A DNA stretch of 58,661 bases. It comes from Bacillus mycoides (lineage in GTDB: Bacteria; Bacillota; Bacilli; Bacillales; Bacillaceae_G). Each line of letters begins with the position of its first letter. The first letter of the stretch is position 1. A model generated the notes under the pieces. It worked only from the letters and a program-made list of their open reading frames with translations. It had not been told where the DNA came from and searched no databases. Location: positions 1 to 58,661 of the forward strand of contig NZ_LXLV01000011.1 in assembly GCF_001757995.1 (NCBI RefSeq), in the 5' to 3' direction. Shown here piece by piece: positions 43,430 to 51,728 of this stretch. The position numbers were made by a program, and so were the translations under genes.

Positions 43430-44014
43430 ATGACTAATATCGTTAAAATTAGAGCCAGCGTATTTATTCCAATGTCTTGGACTGAAGCTAAGAAGGATAT
43501 AGAAACAGGAAAAGTAATCCAATTCGAAGGTGATTCACGTGAATTTACACCGCATGCGGTAAATACTATGCGCTCTAGAGTTGAGCAAGAGGTAGTAGTA
43601 GATTTTTATAAAGAAGAAGTGTTTTCATATGCGAACACGGGTATAACGACGGAGAAGATTACAAATCCAGATGGCTCTGTGAATAAAAGAACAGGAAAAG
43701 CGAGTACAGAAAATATTGTGTGTACTGATATTGTATGGAATTCTGACGGTGTGCAATTCAAAATGAGTGCAAGTGCTAGTAACCCATTAAATGTATATGC
43801 ACCTCCTGTGGATTATTTATTAACTGTATGTGTTAAAAAGGATGGTAGTATCGATATTCAAGGAGAGCATGATGGATTCCCTTGTTTTGAATTTTATAAG
43901 CAAGTAGATTTCGGTTCATTTGAAAAAATTTATACACACGATTTTAGAGAAACTGGTGATACAGCTGAAGCTTTAGGTGGAGAGATGGATTATAGTTTTA
44001 CAAAGAGATTATAG
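43430..44014 (+). CDS. 194-aa protein, paralogue 2 (possibly DUF3238)
   Basis: ATG 43430 after AGAGGTGTTTC. Same length as paralogue 1, and the two align without obvious gaps (IVKIRASVFIP, GDSREFTPHAVNTMRSR, HDGFPCFEFYKQVDFGS, YTHDFRETGDT). A clear tandem duplication, about two thirds identical by eye. The 135-bp spacer has no operator copy, so it is either co-transcribed or regulated separately. Function unknown. Confidence 0.8.
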   Translation: MTNIVKIRASVFIPMSWTEAKKDIETGKVIQFEGDSREFTPHAVNTMRSRVEQEVVVDFYKEEVFSYANTGITTEKITNPDGSVNKRTGKASTENIVCTDIVWNSDGVQFKMSASASNPLNVYAPPVDYLLTVCVKKDGSIDIQGEHDGFPCFEFYKQVDFGSFEKIYTHDFRETGDTAEALGGEMDYSFTKRL

Positions 44015-44099
44015 GAAGTAGGATAATAAAACGGTTGATTCTTTCGTTCGTAAATGAAATGAATTTTTTGTAGTAGATATATTGTATTAGTCATAGTAT

Positions 44100-44190
44100 C
44101 CCCCGCCGAGTATTAGCCATTATCAATTGGGCATTTACGGGAAGTTGATCTCCCACCTAACTCCTTTTCTTTACAGCCGAATCCTTGGAA
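44100..44190 (-). repeat. bcr1 remnant, copy D (decayed)
   Basis: Fragments line up with copy A in the same orientation: CCCCCGCCGA, TATTAGCCATTATCAATTGGGC, then ATCTCCCACCTAACTCC and an AGCCGAATCCTTGG end. Neither ATAAA end motif is recognisable. A truncated, diverged copy in the gap between paralogue 2 and the Fur-like site. Confidence 0.65.
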
Positions 44191-44245
44191 GAACTAAGCT
44201 TTTTTAACTCAAAGTAAAGAATGTAAATAATTTCATTGTTTTGTT

Positions 44246-44292
44246 AAGTCAATGTAATTAATAATGATAATCATTATTAATTACATTGACTT
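44246..44292. promoter_or_regulatory. 47-bp palindrome with Fur-box core
   Basis: 23-bp perfect arms (AAGTCAATGTAATTAATAAT on the left, continuing TGA) around a single central base. The core AATGATAATCATTATT is an excellent Fur box (consensus TGATAATCATTATCA family); the flanks extend the symmetry far beyond the usual 19 bp. It is 77 bp ahead of the truncated protease gene. Confidence 0.85.
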
Positions 44293-44368
44293 CTAAGAAA
44301 AGAAAAATTAGAATTTATAAAGGGGATCCTCAATTGTTCGCTATCATTTATATAGGAGGTAAGTTAAA

Positions 44369-44947
44369 GTGTATAGCTTTATTTCTATAAGATGTAGATT
44401 CGCTCTTTACAGTTTTGGTGTTCTCTTTATCTTTTTTTATATGGTATTTTGGGTGAATCAGAAGGTATATGCAGAAGATGTACCTTGGACATCAGTTTCG
44501 AATGAGGGAGAAAGAGTACTTTTTCAAGAACAATCTTTGTATAGTGATGATCTAAGAGGAGAAGATCTTGTTTCGCCTTCGTTTGAAGGGCGTAAACATG
44601 GTAGGGAAGATTGGGGATATTTATTGGAAAATACTAAGTTAAATTATTCACCTAATATTCTTACCTATTCTGTTATAGGAATAGATGATCGAATACGGGT
44701 CAATGATACAACTTCATATCCGTATAGCGCTATAGTCCATGTAGCAACTCAGTATAATAATGGAGAAATTTATGGGTGTACAGGAGCACTAATTAGTAAA
44801 GATACAGTGCTTACAGCTGGACATTGTATTTACAATAAAAAAATTGGTGGATGGGCGACAAATCATACAAGAGGAAATAAAAATATGAATTCTGGAAATC
44901 GGATAACAGACGATGTTTTTAATAATATTAAAAAATGGTCTGCATAA
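44369..44947 (+). pseudogene. truncated V8-like serine protease fused to foreign C-terminus
   Basis: 192 codons from GTG 44369, after AGGAGGTAAG. Signal-anchor region (about 10-35, ends KVYAE), a pro-region, then the start of a glutamyl-endopeptidase/V8 domain: SAIVHVATQY, CTGALISKDTVLTAGHC with the catalytic His, and NKKIGGWA. The Asp and Ser of the triad are missing. Protease homology ends at about residue 162; the last ~30 residues (HTRGNKNMNSGNRITDDVFN onward) look like the end of another protein. The frame overlaps the lipoprotein gene by 35 bp. Most likely a deletion fused the 5' part of a protease gene to the 3' end of a different gene; enzymatically dead. Confidence 0.75.
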
Positions 44948-45302
44948 ATATAGTAAGTATATTGGGATTTTGTTTTGTATATTGATCATAATCTTGATGT
45001 CTAGTTGTATAGCAAATAATGAGGAGAATGCTAGTAAGGTTGGTAATCCTATAACTTTCTATGTTCAGAATAAAGAGAAACAACCGATAAAAGATTTTGA
45101 AATTATGCTTATAAAAGATGAATCACCTGGGCCTAGCAAAGAAATCGTAATTTCGATAGGGAAGACTAATCAAGAAGGAAAATTCATTTGGAAGACTCCC
45201 AGAAAAGGGAAGTATATAATTTTACTGCCGAATAATGAGAAAAAAGCGCTTGTGATTAATGATAGAAATGTAGCTGAATTAATAACGATTAATGTAAATT
45301 AA
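44913..45302 (+). CDS. small lipoprotein, possibly with rebuilt start
   Basis: Up to 129 aa from ATG 44913, inside the truncated protease frame. The start is doubtful: no clean RBS, and the lipoprotein signal (KYSKYIGILFCILIIILMSS, then Cys) begins some 12 codons later, where no ATG is seen. Lipobox LMSSC. The mature ~95 residues form a Gly-poor beta-sandwich-like domain: NPITFYVQNKEKQPIKDFEI and GKTNQEGKFIWKTPRKGKY, reminiscent of carboxypeptidase-regulatory or transthyretin-like folds. No known family assigned. Confidence 0.6.
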   Translation: MFLIILKNGLHKYSKYIGILFCILIIILMSSCIANNEENASKVGNPITFYVQNKEKQPIKDFEIMLIKDESPGPSKEIVISIGKTNQEGKFIWKTPRKGKYIILLPNNEKKALVINDRNVAELITINVN

Positions 45303-45310
45303 TGAATAAA

Positions 45311-45352
45311 GATAGGCCGAAACCCGCTATATGGTTGATTCGGTCTATTTTT
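45311..45352 (+). terminator. terminator after the lipoprotein gene
   Basis: ATAGGCCGAA / TTCGGTCTAT stem with a long loop and T run. Confidence 0.78.
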
Positions 45353-45394
45353 ATATGGTTAGAAAGTATAAATTATAGGTTTAAAATTAAAAAC

Positions 45395-45423
45395 TTTACA
45401 ATATACCCTTAAGGGTATATGAT
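45395..45423 (+). promoter_or_regulatory. cstR promoter with CstR operator in the spacer
   Basis: TTTACA (45395-45400), 17 bp, TATGAT (45418-45423). The perfect 20-bp palindrome ATATACCCTTAAGGGTATAT (45401-45420) fills the spacer, so bound CstR would block polymerase: autoregulation. Confidence 0.88.
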
Positions 45424-45481
45424 ATTATACAAAGTTATAAAGTAATGTATAATATAGTTATAATTACGGAGGTGGTCTACA

Positions 45482-45745
45482 GTGGAATATAATCAAGATA
45501 TGAAAAATAGATTGAAACGTATTGAAGGTCAAGTTCGTGGTGTTCTTCGCATGATGGAAGAGGGAAAAGATTGCCGAGATGTTATTACACAGTTAACTGC
45601 ATCCCGTTCTGCGCTAGATCGTACAATTGGATTGGTTGTTGGAACAAATTTAGAGCAATGTTTGCGCGAGCAGTTTGAAAGTGGTAATGGTTCAAATGAA
45701 GATTTAATTAAAGAAGCTGTTCAATTACTTGTAAAAAGCCGATAA
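45482..45745 (+). CDS. cstR: persulfide-sensing repressor CstR (CsoR family)
   Basis: 87 aa, GTG start after ACGGAGGTGG. All-helical CsoR/RcnR fold: MKNRLKRIEGQVRGVLRMM is the DNA-binding helix. Cys31 and Cys60 sit exactly at the CstR positions, and the copper-ligand His of CsoR (four before the second Cys) is Asn56. That combination marks a CstR-type sensor, in which persulfides link the two Cys and release DNA, not a copper sensor. It heads a sulfur-detoxification cluster with operator-like sites in front of four units. Confidence 0.93.
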   Translation: MEYNQDMKNRLKRIEGQVRGVLRMMEEGKDCRDVITQLTASRSALDRTIGLVVGTNLEQCLREQFESGNGSNEDLIKEAVQLLVKSR

Positions 45746-45762
45746 TCTGTCAAACATATGTG

Positions 45763-45807
45763 TTGACAGATTTTCAAAAACATTTTAATATACCCCTACA
45801 GGTATAT
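45763..45807 (+). promoter_or_regulatory. promoter and CstR operator ahead of the tusA-rhodanese gene
   Basis: TTGACA (45763-45768), 17 bp, TAATAT (45786-45791), overlapped by ATATACCCCTACAGGTATAT (45788-45807), a variant of the cstR operator. Confidence 0.87.
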
Positions 45808-45833
45808 GTATAGTGATTAAGGGGGAAATGATT

Positions 45834-46394
45834 ATGAGTATAAAAGTTGATACGAGTTTAGACTGTAAAGGTTTGGCTTGTCCGATGCCAATTGTGAAGA
45901 AAAAAAAGGCGATGGAAGGGTTGGTATCAGGGCAAGTTATTGAAATAGAGGCGACAGATAAAGGTTCTACGTTAGATATTCAAAGTTGGTCAAGTAAAGT
46001 AGGGCATCAATATATCGGAACGAAACAAGAGGGAAATATATTAAAGCATTATGTAAGAAAAGCACACGAGCATGAAGTGAATGAAGTTGTGAAATATCCT
46101 CATACAATTACGAATACGGAATTACAAGCTATATTATCTCGCGGAGAAGAGTGCATCGTACTAGATGTTCGTGAAGCAGCGGAATTTGCTTTTGGTCATA
46201 TTCCATCGGCCATTTCGGTGCCATTAGGTGAGTTAGACAGTGCAGTTTTAGATCAGGCAAAGCAAATATATGTTATTTGCCGAACAGGTAACCGCAGTGA
46301 TGTAGCTTGCCAAATGTTGAAAGAGAAAGGTTATTCAAATGTGAAAAATGTCATTCCAGGTATGTTAGAGTGGCAAGGGAATATAGGGAAGTAA
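45834..46394 (+). CDS. TusA-rhodanese fusion sulfurtransferase
   Basis: 186 aa from ATG 45834 (AAGGGGGAAATG upstream). N-terminal TusA/SirA domain (1-78) with Cys16 in CKGLACPMPIV. C-terminal rhodanese (about 90-185) with Cys149 in CRTGNRSD and DVREAAEFAFGHIPSA. Both active Cys can carry persulfide, so one chain could hand sulfane sulfur between the domains. Similar to CstA-type proteins of the S. aureus cst operon. Confidence 0.92.
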   Translation: MSIKVDTSLDCKGLACPMPIVKKKKAMEGLVSGQVIEIEATDKGSTLDIQSWSSKVGHQYIGTKQEGNILKHYVRKAHEHEVNEVVKYPHTITNTELQAILSRGEECIVLDVREAAEFAFGHIPSAISVPLGELDSAVLDQAKQIYVICRTGNRSDVACQMLKEKGYSNVKNVIPGMLEWQGNIGK

Positions 46395-46410
46395 ATTTTT
46401 TTAAATGAAA

Positions 46411-46430
46411 ATATACCTATGGGGGTAATT
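46411..46430. promoter_or_regulatory. CstR operator-like site 3
   Basis: ATATACCTATGGGGGTAATT, partly symmetric, immediately before the dioxygenase gene and reaching its RBS (GGGGGTAATTGG). Confidence 0.6.
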
Positions 46431-46432
46431 GG

Positions 46433-47569
46433 ATGAGTGTTAAATCGTTACAAGCAAAAGATGTTGCAGAGAAAGTTTTATTCGGAGAGTTGTTTATTTT
46501 AGATGTTCGTAATGAAGCGGATTATGAGGAATGGAAAATTGAAGGGAAACAAATTTCTTCAATGAATAAACCGTATTTTGATTTATTAGATGGTGTAGAA
46601 CATATTGTAGATGGATTGCCGAGAGAGAAAGAGATTTTAGTTGTATGTGCGAAAGAGGGCTCTTCTCAGTTTGTCGCAGAGCAATTGTTAGATGCTGGCT
46701 TCAATAATGTTTACTATTTAGCTGGCGGTATGAAAGCTTGGAGTGAGTATGTGAAGCCGTCAAAGGTAGGAGATGTACAGGGCGGAGGAAGTATATATCA
46801 ATTTAATCGTCTTGGAAAAGGATGCTTATCTTATATGGTCGTTTCAAACGGTGAAGCAGCAGTCATTGATGCGGTGAGAACGATTGAAGCATACGAAGAT
46901 TTTGCAAAAGAGCACGGAGCTACTATTACTAACGTAATGGATACACATCTACATGCAGATCATATTTCTGGTGGGCGTAAGTTAGCTGAAAAAGTAGGCG
47001 GTACGTATTGGTTACCTCCAAAAGATGCGGAGGAAGTTGTTTTCTCTTACGAACCGCTAGTAGAAGGCACTGTTATTACGGCGGGGGGTACCCTAATTAA
47101 CATTGATGCACTATACTCACCAGGGCATACGATTGGGAGTACATCATTTATTATCGATGAGACGTATTTATTATCAGGAGATATTTTATTTGTAGATTCA
47201 ATTGGCCGTCCCGATCTTGCTGGGAAGGCGGAAGATTGGGTGAGTGATTTACGAAATACGTTATACAAACGTTATAAGGAACTGTCTCAAGATTTAATTG
47301 TTTTACCGGCTCATTATTCAAAAATAAGTGAAATGGACGACAGAGGCATTGTGAGTGCGCATTTACAAGATTTATTTAAGGAGAATGTAGGGTTAAATAT
47401 TGTTGATGAGGTTGATTTTCGTAAAGCTGTGACAGAGAACTTACCGCCTCAGCCGAATGCTTATGAAGAAATTCGTCAAACGAATATGGGTAAGATTTAT
47501 CCGAGTGTGGAAGAAGAGCGTGAAATGGAGATTGGTCCAAATCGCTGTGCAGTTCATGATTCATTATAA
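46433..47569 (+). CDS. rhodanese-persulfide dioxygenase fusion (CstB/ETHE1-like)
   Basis: 378 aa, ATG after GGGGGTAATTGG. N-terminal rhodanese (about 5-110) with Cys72 in CAKEGSS. Metallo-beta-lactamase domain (about 120-370) with the iron-binding [10 protein letters not shown] (H172, H174, D176, H177) and later YSPGHTIGS and [20 protein letters not shown]1-type persulfide dioxygenases oxidise glutathione/bacillithiol persulfide to sulfite. S. aureus CstB has the opposite domain order. Sulfite leaves probably through the TauE exporter at the end of the cluster. Confidence 0.93.
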   Translation: MSVKSLQAKDVAEKVLFGELFILDVRNEADYEEWKIEGKQISSMNKPYFDLLDGVEHIVDGLPREKEILVVCAKEGSSQFVAEQLLDAGFNNVYYLAGGMKAWSEYVKPSKVGDVQGGGSIYQFNRLGKGCLSYMVVSNGEAAVIDAVRTIEAYEDFAKEHGATITNVMDTHLHADHISGGRKLAEKVGGTYWLPPKDAEEVVFSYEPLVEGTVITAGGTLINIDALYSPGHTIGSTSFIIDETYLLSGDILFVDSIGRPDLAGKAEDWVSDLRNTLYKRYKELSQDLIVLPAHYSKISEMDDRGIVSAHLQDLFKENVGLNIVDEVDFRKAVTENLPPQPNAYEEIRQTNMGKIYPSVEEEREMEIGPNRCAVHDSL

Positions 47570-47590
47570 AATAACAAATTGGAGGAATAG

Positions 47591-47821
47591 ATGATGGATG
47601 TAAAACAAGTATTAGATGCGAAAGGTTTAGCATGTCCAATGCCGATTGTAAGAACGAAAAGAGCGATGGATACTTTACAATCTGGAGAAGTGTTAGAAGT
47701 ACATGTAACGGATAAAGGGTCGGTAAAGGATATTCCGGCATGGTCAAAAATAGGTGGTCATGAAATAGTAAAGCATGCAGAAGAAGACAAGGTGCTGAAG
47801 TTTTGGATTAAGAAGGCATAG
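47591..47821 (+). CDS. TusA-family sulfurtransferase
   Basis: 76 aa, ATG after TTGGAGGAATAG. Cys15 in AKGLACPMPIVRTKRAM, then LEVHVTDKGSVKDIPAWSK. A stand-alone copy of the TusA domain of the fusion protein. Sulfur carrier between persulfide donor and rhodaneses. Confidence 0.93.
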   Translation: MMDVKQVLDAKGLACPMPIVRTKRAMDTLQSGEVLEVHVTDKGSVKDIPAWSKIGGHEIVKHAEEDKVLKFWIKKA

Positions 47822-47859
47822 AGAAGAACTAGTTTTGGTAATACGGAAAGGTTGGTTAT

Positions 47860-48219
47860 ATGAATACAATATTAAGTACGCTTTTCATTGTACTTGCTGC
47901 AGGGTTTGTTATTTCACGTTTTTTACCAGTAAAAGGTGTCAAAAATATAAATGGAACAGAATTAAAGAGTATAGTGGGGAAAAAGGGGAAACAATTTATC
48001 GATGTTCGTACATTAGGTGAATATAGAGGGAACCATATGAAAGGATTTCAGAATATCCCGCTAAATGAGTTAGCTAGTAGAGCAAATCAATTAGATAAAA
48101 ATAAGGAAGTAATCGTTATTTGTCAGAGCGGGATGAGAAGTAAGCAAGCAGCAAAAGTATTAAAGAAATTAGGATTTCAGCACGTTATAAATGTTTCAGG
48201 TGGTATGAATGCTCTGTAA
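47860..48219 (+). CDS. membrane-anchored rhodanese
   Basis: 119 aa, ATG after AAAGGTTGGTTAT. N-terminal membrane helix (about 4-22), then a rhodanese domain with DVRTLGEYRGNHMKG and catalytic Cys88 in CQSGMRS. The domain is probably on the cytoplasmic or outer face near the membrane; orientation is uncertain. Confidence 0.9.
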   Translation: MNTILSTLFIVLAAGFVISRFLPVKGVKNINGTELKSIVGKKGKQFIDVRTLGEYRGNHMKGFQNIPLNELASRANQLDKNKEVIVICQSGMRSKQAAKVLKKLGFQHVINVSGGMNAL

Positions 48220-48234
48220 GGAAGGAATATCAAG

Positions 48235-48546
48235 ATGAAAGAAATAGCAGCGAGAGAAGTAGAAGAAAGATTGTTACGAAATGAAGAGATACATGTAATT
48301 GATGTTCGTGAAGTGGAAGAAGTGATGGAAGGGAAAATTCCAGGAGTGATTCATATTAGGTTAGGTCTACTAGAGTTTCGAATGCATGAGTTGGATAAAA
48401 ATAAAGAATATATTATCGTTTGTCGCTCTGGTGGGAGAAGTGCAAGAGCAGTTCAGTTTTTAGAGAGTTACGGTTTTCGAGCGATAAATATGGTAGGTGG
48501 TATGTTAGCTTGGAAGGGGAAAGTAGTATTAGGTGTAGATAGATAA
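48235..48546 (+). CDS. single-domain rhodanese
   Basis: 103 aa, ATG after AAGGAAGGAATATCAAG. DVREVEEVMEGKIPG and catalytic Cys63 in CRSGGRSA. A fourth rhodanese domain of this cluster. Confidence 0.92.
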   Translation: MKEIAAREVEERLLRNEEIHVIDVREVEEVMEGKIPGVIHIRLGLLEFRMHELDKNKEYIIVCRSGGRSARAVQFLESYGFRAINMVGGMLAWKGKVVLGVDR

Positions 48547-48570
48547 TTTGAGTCTTTTTACAATTTCAAA

Positions 48571-48590
48571 AATACCCCTACAGGTAATTA
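48571..48590. promoter_or_regulatory. CstR operator-like site 4
   Basis: AATACCCCTACAGGTAATTA shares ATACCCCTACAGGTA with the site at 45788. It precedes the DsrE-like gene; the promoter around it is unclear. Confidence 0.75.
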
Positions 48591-48603
48591 GGAGGAGAAC
48601 AAC

Positions 48604-49083
48604 ATGGAACAACAGAAGAAAACGACGATTGTTTTATTTAGTGGAGATTATGATAAAGCGATGGCAGCTTATATTATTGCAAATGGCGCAGCGGCGTATG
48701 ATCAAGAGGTGACTATTTTTCATACTTTCTGGGGATTAAATGCCTTAAGGAAAGATGAATATGTGAAAGTAAAGAAAACGTTTATAGAGAAAGTGTTTGG
48801 AAAAATGATGCCGCGCGGCGCTGATAAGATGGGATTATCGAAAATGAATTTTGCGGGTATGGGGCCAAAGATGATTAAAGGCATCATGAAGAAGCATAAT
48901 GTGATGCCTTTGCCAGATTTAATTGATATGGCGAAAGAACAGGGAGTTAAGCTTGTAGCTTGTCAAATGACAGTAGATTTATTAGGGTTAAAAGAGGAAG
49001 AGATTATGGAAGGGGTAGAGTTTGCAGGAGTAGGTGCATATTTAGCAGATGCTTCGGATGGGAATGTGAATTTATTTATTTAA
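48604..49083 (+). CDS. DsrE/DsrF/DrsH-like protein
   Basis: 159 aa, ATG after TTAGGAGGAGAAC. DsrE fold: TTIVLFSGDYDKAMAAYIIA, then TIFHTFWGLNAL, LIDMAKEQGVKLVAC with Cys120 (the usual DsrE sulfur-carrying Cys) and GVGAYLADA. Likely persulfide carrier partner of the TusA proteins. Confidence 0.9.
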   Translation: MEQQKKTTIVLFSGDYDKAMAAYIIANGAAAYDQEVTIFHTFWGLNALRKDEYVKVKKTFIEKVFGKMMPRGADKMGLSKMNFAGMGPKMIKGIMKKHNVMPLPDLIDMAKEQGVKLVACQMTVDLLGLKEEEIMEGVEFAGVGAYLADASDGNVNLFI

Positions 49084-49116
49084 ATCACCTTCTTTTTAGA
49101 AGGCGGGGGATACAAT

Positions 49117-49890
49117 ATGAGTTTAACAGTACTACTTTTTATTATTGGGTTTATAGGATCATTTATTTCAGGGATGGTTGGGATTGGCGGTGCAATAATT
49201 AATTACCCGATGATCTTATATATTCCAGTATTGCTAGGATTTGCTGGATATACATCTCATGAGGTGAGCGGTATTACAGCGATTCAAGTATTCTTTGCAA
49301 CTTTTGCAGGCGCGTGGGCGTATAGGAAAAGTAACGATATGGATAAAACTTTAGTTGTGTATATGGGAGCTAGTATATTAATAGGAAGCTTTGTAGGTAG
49401 CTTTAGTGCGAATCTATTAAATGAGCATGCTGTAAATGTTGTTTATACAGTATTAGCAACTATCGCGGCTATTATGATGTTTATACCAAAGCGAAGCAAT
49501 CGTAAGGGGACAGAAGGAATTACGTACAATAAGTGGCTCGCTAGTTTGCTAGCGTTTAGTGTAGGAAGTGTTTCTGGCATTATTGGGGCTGGTGGTGCAT
49601 TTCTTTTAGTACCGATTATGCTAGTTGTTTTAAAACTACCGATACGTACGACAATAGCAACCTCTATCGCTATTACTTTTATTTCCTCGATAGGAATTAC
49701 TACTGGAAAAGTGATTACTGGACAAATAGTTGTTATTCCGGCTCTTATCGTTGCGATAGCAAGTTTATTTGCCGCTCCTCTTGGAGTGAGAGTAGGGAAG
49801 AGAGTGAATCAAAAAATTTTGCAGTATGTATTGTCTACTTTAATTGTAGGTACTGCGATAAAGATGTGGGTTGATATGATATCGAAATAA
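49117..49890 (+). CDS. TauE/SafE-family sulfite exporter
   Basis: 257 aa, ATG after AAGGCGGGGGATAC. Eight hydrophobic helices in two halves, each with the family motif: [13 protein letters not shown] near the start and [15 protein letters not shown] in the middle. It should export sulfite or thiosulfate made by the dioxygenase. Last gene of the cluster. Confidence 0.92.
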   Translation: MSLTVLLFIIGFIGSFISGMVGIGGAIINYPMILYIPVLLGFAGYTSHEVSGITAIQVFFATFAGAWAYRKSNDMDKTLVVYMGASILIGSFVGSFSANLLNEHAVNVVYTVLATIAAIMMFIPKRSNRKGTEGITYNKWLASLLAFSVGSVSGIIGAGGAFLLVPIMLVVLKLPIRTTIATSIAITFISSIGITTGKVITGQIVVIPALIVAIASLFAAPLGVRVGKRVNQKILQYVLSTLIVGTAIKMWVDMISK

Positions 49891-49921
49891 AAAGATGGTG
49901 CTCTTGTAGCACCATCTTTTT
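49889..49921. terminator. terminator of the sulfur cluster, bidirectional
   Basis: AAAAAGATGGTGCT / AGCACCATCTTTTT hairpin. Confidence 0.93.
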
Positions 49922-49923
49922 AA

Positions 49924-50364
49924 TTACGCCCAAATAACTTTCATTAAGTTCTTATATTCATCGTTCGCTAATTTATATAGCATTCTCGTATGTTCAAAGA
50001 CAAGTGCTGGATTAAAGTTTGGTTCTGAGAATGCAAGAGATGTTGAAATATCAATTGCATTTTGCTTATTTAGTGTGAATTTGGCAAATCGGTAAGATGT
50101 GTTTAATTCATTGATGACATGTAAAATGTCATTTTTTGATGTTGAATCAGGTACAAGAGCAACATTGAAGCAGTATATATCCACAGCAGGATGTTCGCTT
50201 TGGAAAGCAGCGATAAGTTGAATTTTTGCGCCAGCTTCTGTTTCTAATCCTACTGAAAAATGTACCGAACCATCATTTTCATCTATATTTTCTTCCATGT
50301 ATATATCGTTTGATTTTAAGTACTCTTTAAAATCTGAAATGTTATGTTTTACTGCAGCTTTCAT
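49924..50364 (-). CDS. 146-aa protein, YbjN/T3S-chaperone-like fold suspected
   Basis: ATG 50364 after GGGGGCTCAC. Acidic, with no signal. N-terminal ISDFKEYLKSNDIYMEENID, a beta-rich centre and C-terminal DILHVINELNTSYRFAKFTL, an arrangement seen in YbjN-type proteins. The family call is by impression only. Confidence 0.6.
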   Translation of the reverse strand: MKAAVKHNISDFKEYLKSNDIYMEENIDENDGSVHFSVGLETEAGAKIQLIAAFQSEHPAVDIYCFNVALVPDSTSKNDILHVINELNTSYRFAKFTLNKQNAIDISTSLAFSEPNFNPALVFEHTRMLYKLANDEYKNLMKVIWA

Positions 50365-50477
50365 ATGTGTGAGCCCCCTGATAATTGGAATAGATTACTA
50401 TTATTTATTATAATTTAAAAATATTAAAAAAGATAGTTGGAAAGTTCTGATTTTTTTGTTTTGAAAGCATTAAAAAG

Positions 50478-50510
50478 AAGCAGTGCTCTACCTCCATAGA
50501 GCACTGCTTC
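50478..50510 (-). terminator. terminator of the LCP gene
   Basis: 14-bp stem GAAGCAGTGCTCTA / TAGAGCACTGCTTC; T-rich after it on the minus strand. Confidence 0.93.
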
Positions 50511-50513
50511 ACT

Positions 50514-51728
50514 TTATTCATTGTTATTAGACGATGTTTCTGTATCTTCACTGTTATTTTTATTCTTATTTTGATTTTCATTGTTACTTGATTCGCGTTC
50601 ACTCGTATTTTCAGACTTAGATTCTTTTGTTTTTTCTGAGCTTGTTTTTTTCGAATCAGAATCAGAATCAGATTTTGTATAGGCAGGTAGTCCAAGGTGA
50701 CTACGAAGTTCGTTTGTAACATTCGCCAATTCTTTTTTATCTGGATTGTAGTAGTAAGTTCGGCCACCACCAGCTGACTTACTACATGTATCATCACCTT
50801 TTGCCATGTAACAATCTTCACCTTCAATTTGTAATTTCTCAATTGAAGAATCCGCTCCATATTTATAGAATGAAAGCATATCATCGAATGTTAAGTTTGT
50901 AACGAATTGTCCATTAATATCATCAATGATATTACCAACTTTTGTTACAGATCCAACACTTGTTAGTTTCTTTAAAATAGCTTCAATAACAAGTTGCTGG
51001 CGTTGACCACGCATCGCATCACTATCAACGTGTCGTGTTCTAGCAAGAGCAAGAGCTTCTTCACTATTTAACTTTTGAACACCTTTTTTCAGGTGAATTG
51101 CATCGGCATTATCATTACTATCTTGTTCAGTAAACTCAACTGGTACGTCAACTTCAATGCCGCCTAAATCATCAACGATTTTCATGAATGATTTAAAATT
51201 GAATTTTACAAAGTAATCGACAGGAACATTCATTAATTTTTCAACTGCATCAATACTAGCTTGTGGTCCACCATCTTTTCCGTTTTTAGTAGAACCAAAT
51301 GCATGAGCGTGTGTAATTTTATCTTTTTTCTTTTCCACTGGAATATAAGTATATGTGTCTCGTGGAATACTTAATAGCTTTACAGTTTTGCTATCTTTAT
51401 TAAAGGTTGCAAGTAATAGTGCATCCGTTCTTATAGCTTCACCATATTCTTTCCCACGGACATCGCTTTCATCAACACCCATAATTAAGACAGATACATT
51501 ATTCGTAATAGGTTTTACAGCTTTATCACGCAAATCAGATTTATCACCGCGCGCTAAATCGTGAGCGGCATTTCGAATAGCAGAAGATGCTTTATTTACT
51601 AAAAACCAAGTATAACCGCCACCTATTATTAAAAATAATAAAATAACGCTTATAATAATTTTTGTTTTTTTCTTACTATTTTTCGGTTTAGTTCGTGTAT
51701 TTTCTTGCAAAGATGGGTTTTGCTCCAT
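50514..51728 (-). CDS. LytR-CpsA-Psr (LCP) family wall polymer ligase
   Basis: 404 aa from ATG 51728, after GAAGGAGTACAAGA. Cytosolic tail, one membrane helix (about 23-44), then the LCP domain outside (about 85-240). The family residues are there: IRTDALLLATF, LSIPRDTYTYIP, THAHAFG, KLNSEEALALARTRHVD and MRGQRQQLVIEAI. LCP enzymes attach teichoic acids or polysaccharides to peptidoglycan. The C-terminal ~65 residues are low-complexity Ser/Asp/Glu/Lys/Asn (SDSDSKK to ETSSNNNE), a likely disordered wall-spanning tail. Confidence 0.93.
   Translation of the reverse strand: MEQNPSLQENTRTKPKNSKKKTKIIISVILLFLIIGGGYTWFLVNKASSAIRNAAHDLARGDKSDLRDKAVKPITNNVSVLIMGVDESDVRGKEYGEAIRTDALLLATFNKDSKTVKLLSIPRDTYTYIPVEKKKDKITHAHAFGSTKNGKDGGPQASIDAVEKLMNVPVDYFVKFNFKSFMKIVDDLGGIEVDVPVEFTEQDSNDNADAIHLKKGVQKLNSEEALALARTRHVDSDAMRGQRQQLVIEAILKKLTSVGSVTKVGNIIDDINGQFVTNLTFDDMLSFYKYGADSSIEKLQIEGEDCYMAKGDDTCSKSAGGGRTYYYNPDKKELANVTNELRSHLGLPAYTKSDSDSDSKKTSSEKTKESKSENTSERESSNNENQNKNKNNSEDTETSSNNNE

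Noticed and set aside
45482-45745. Copper sensor CsoR
   Set aside because: The Cu-ligand His is replaced by Asn56 and the neighbours are all sulfur-handling genes with no copper ATPase or chaperone.
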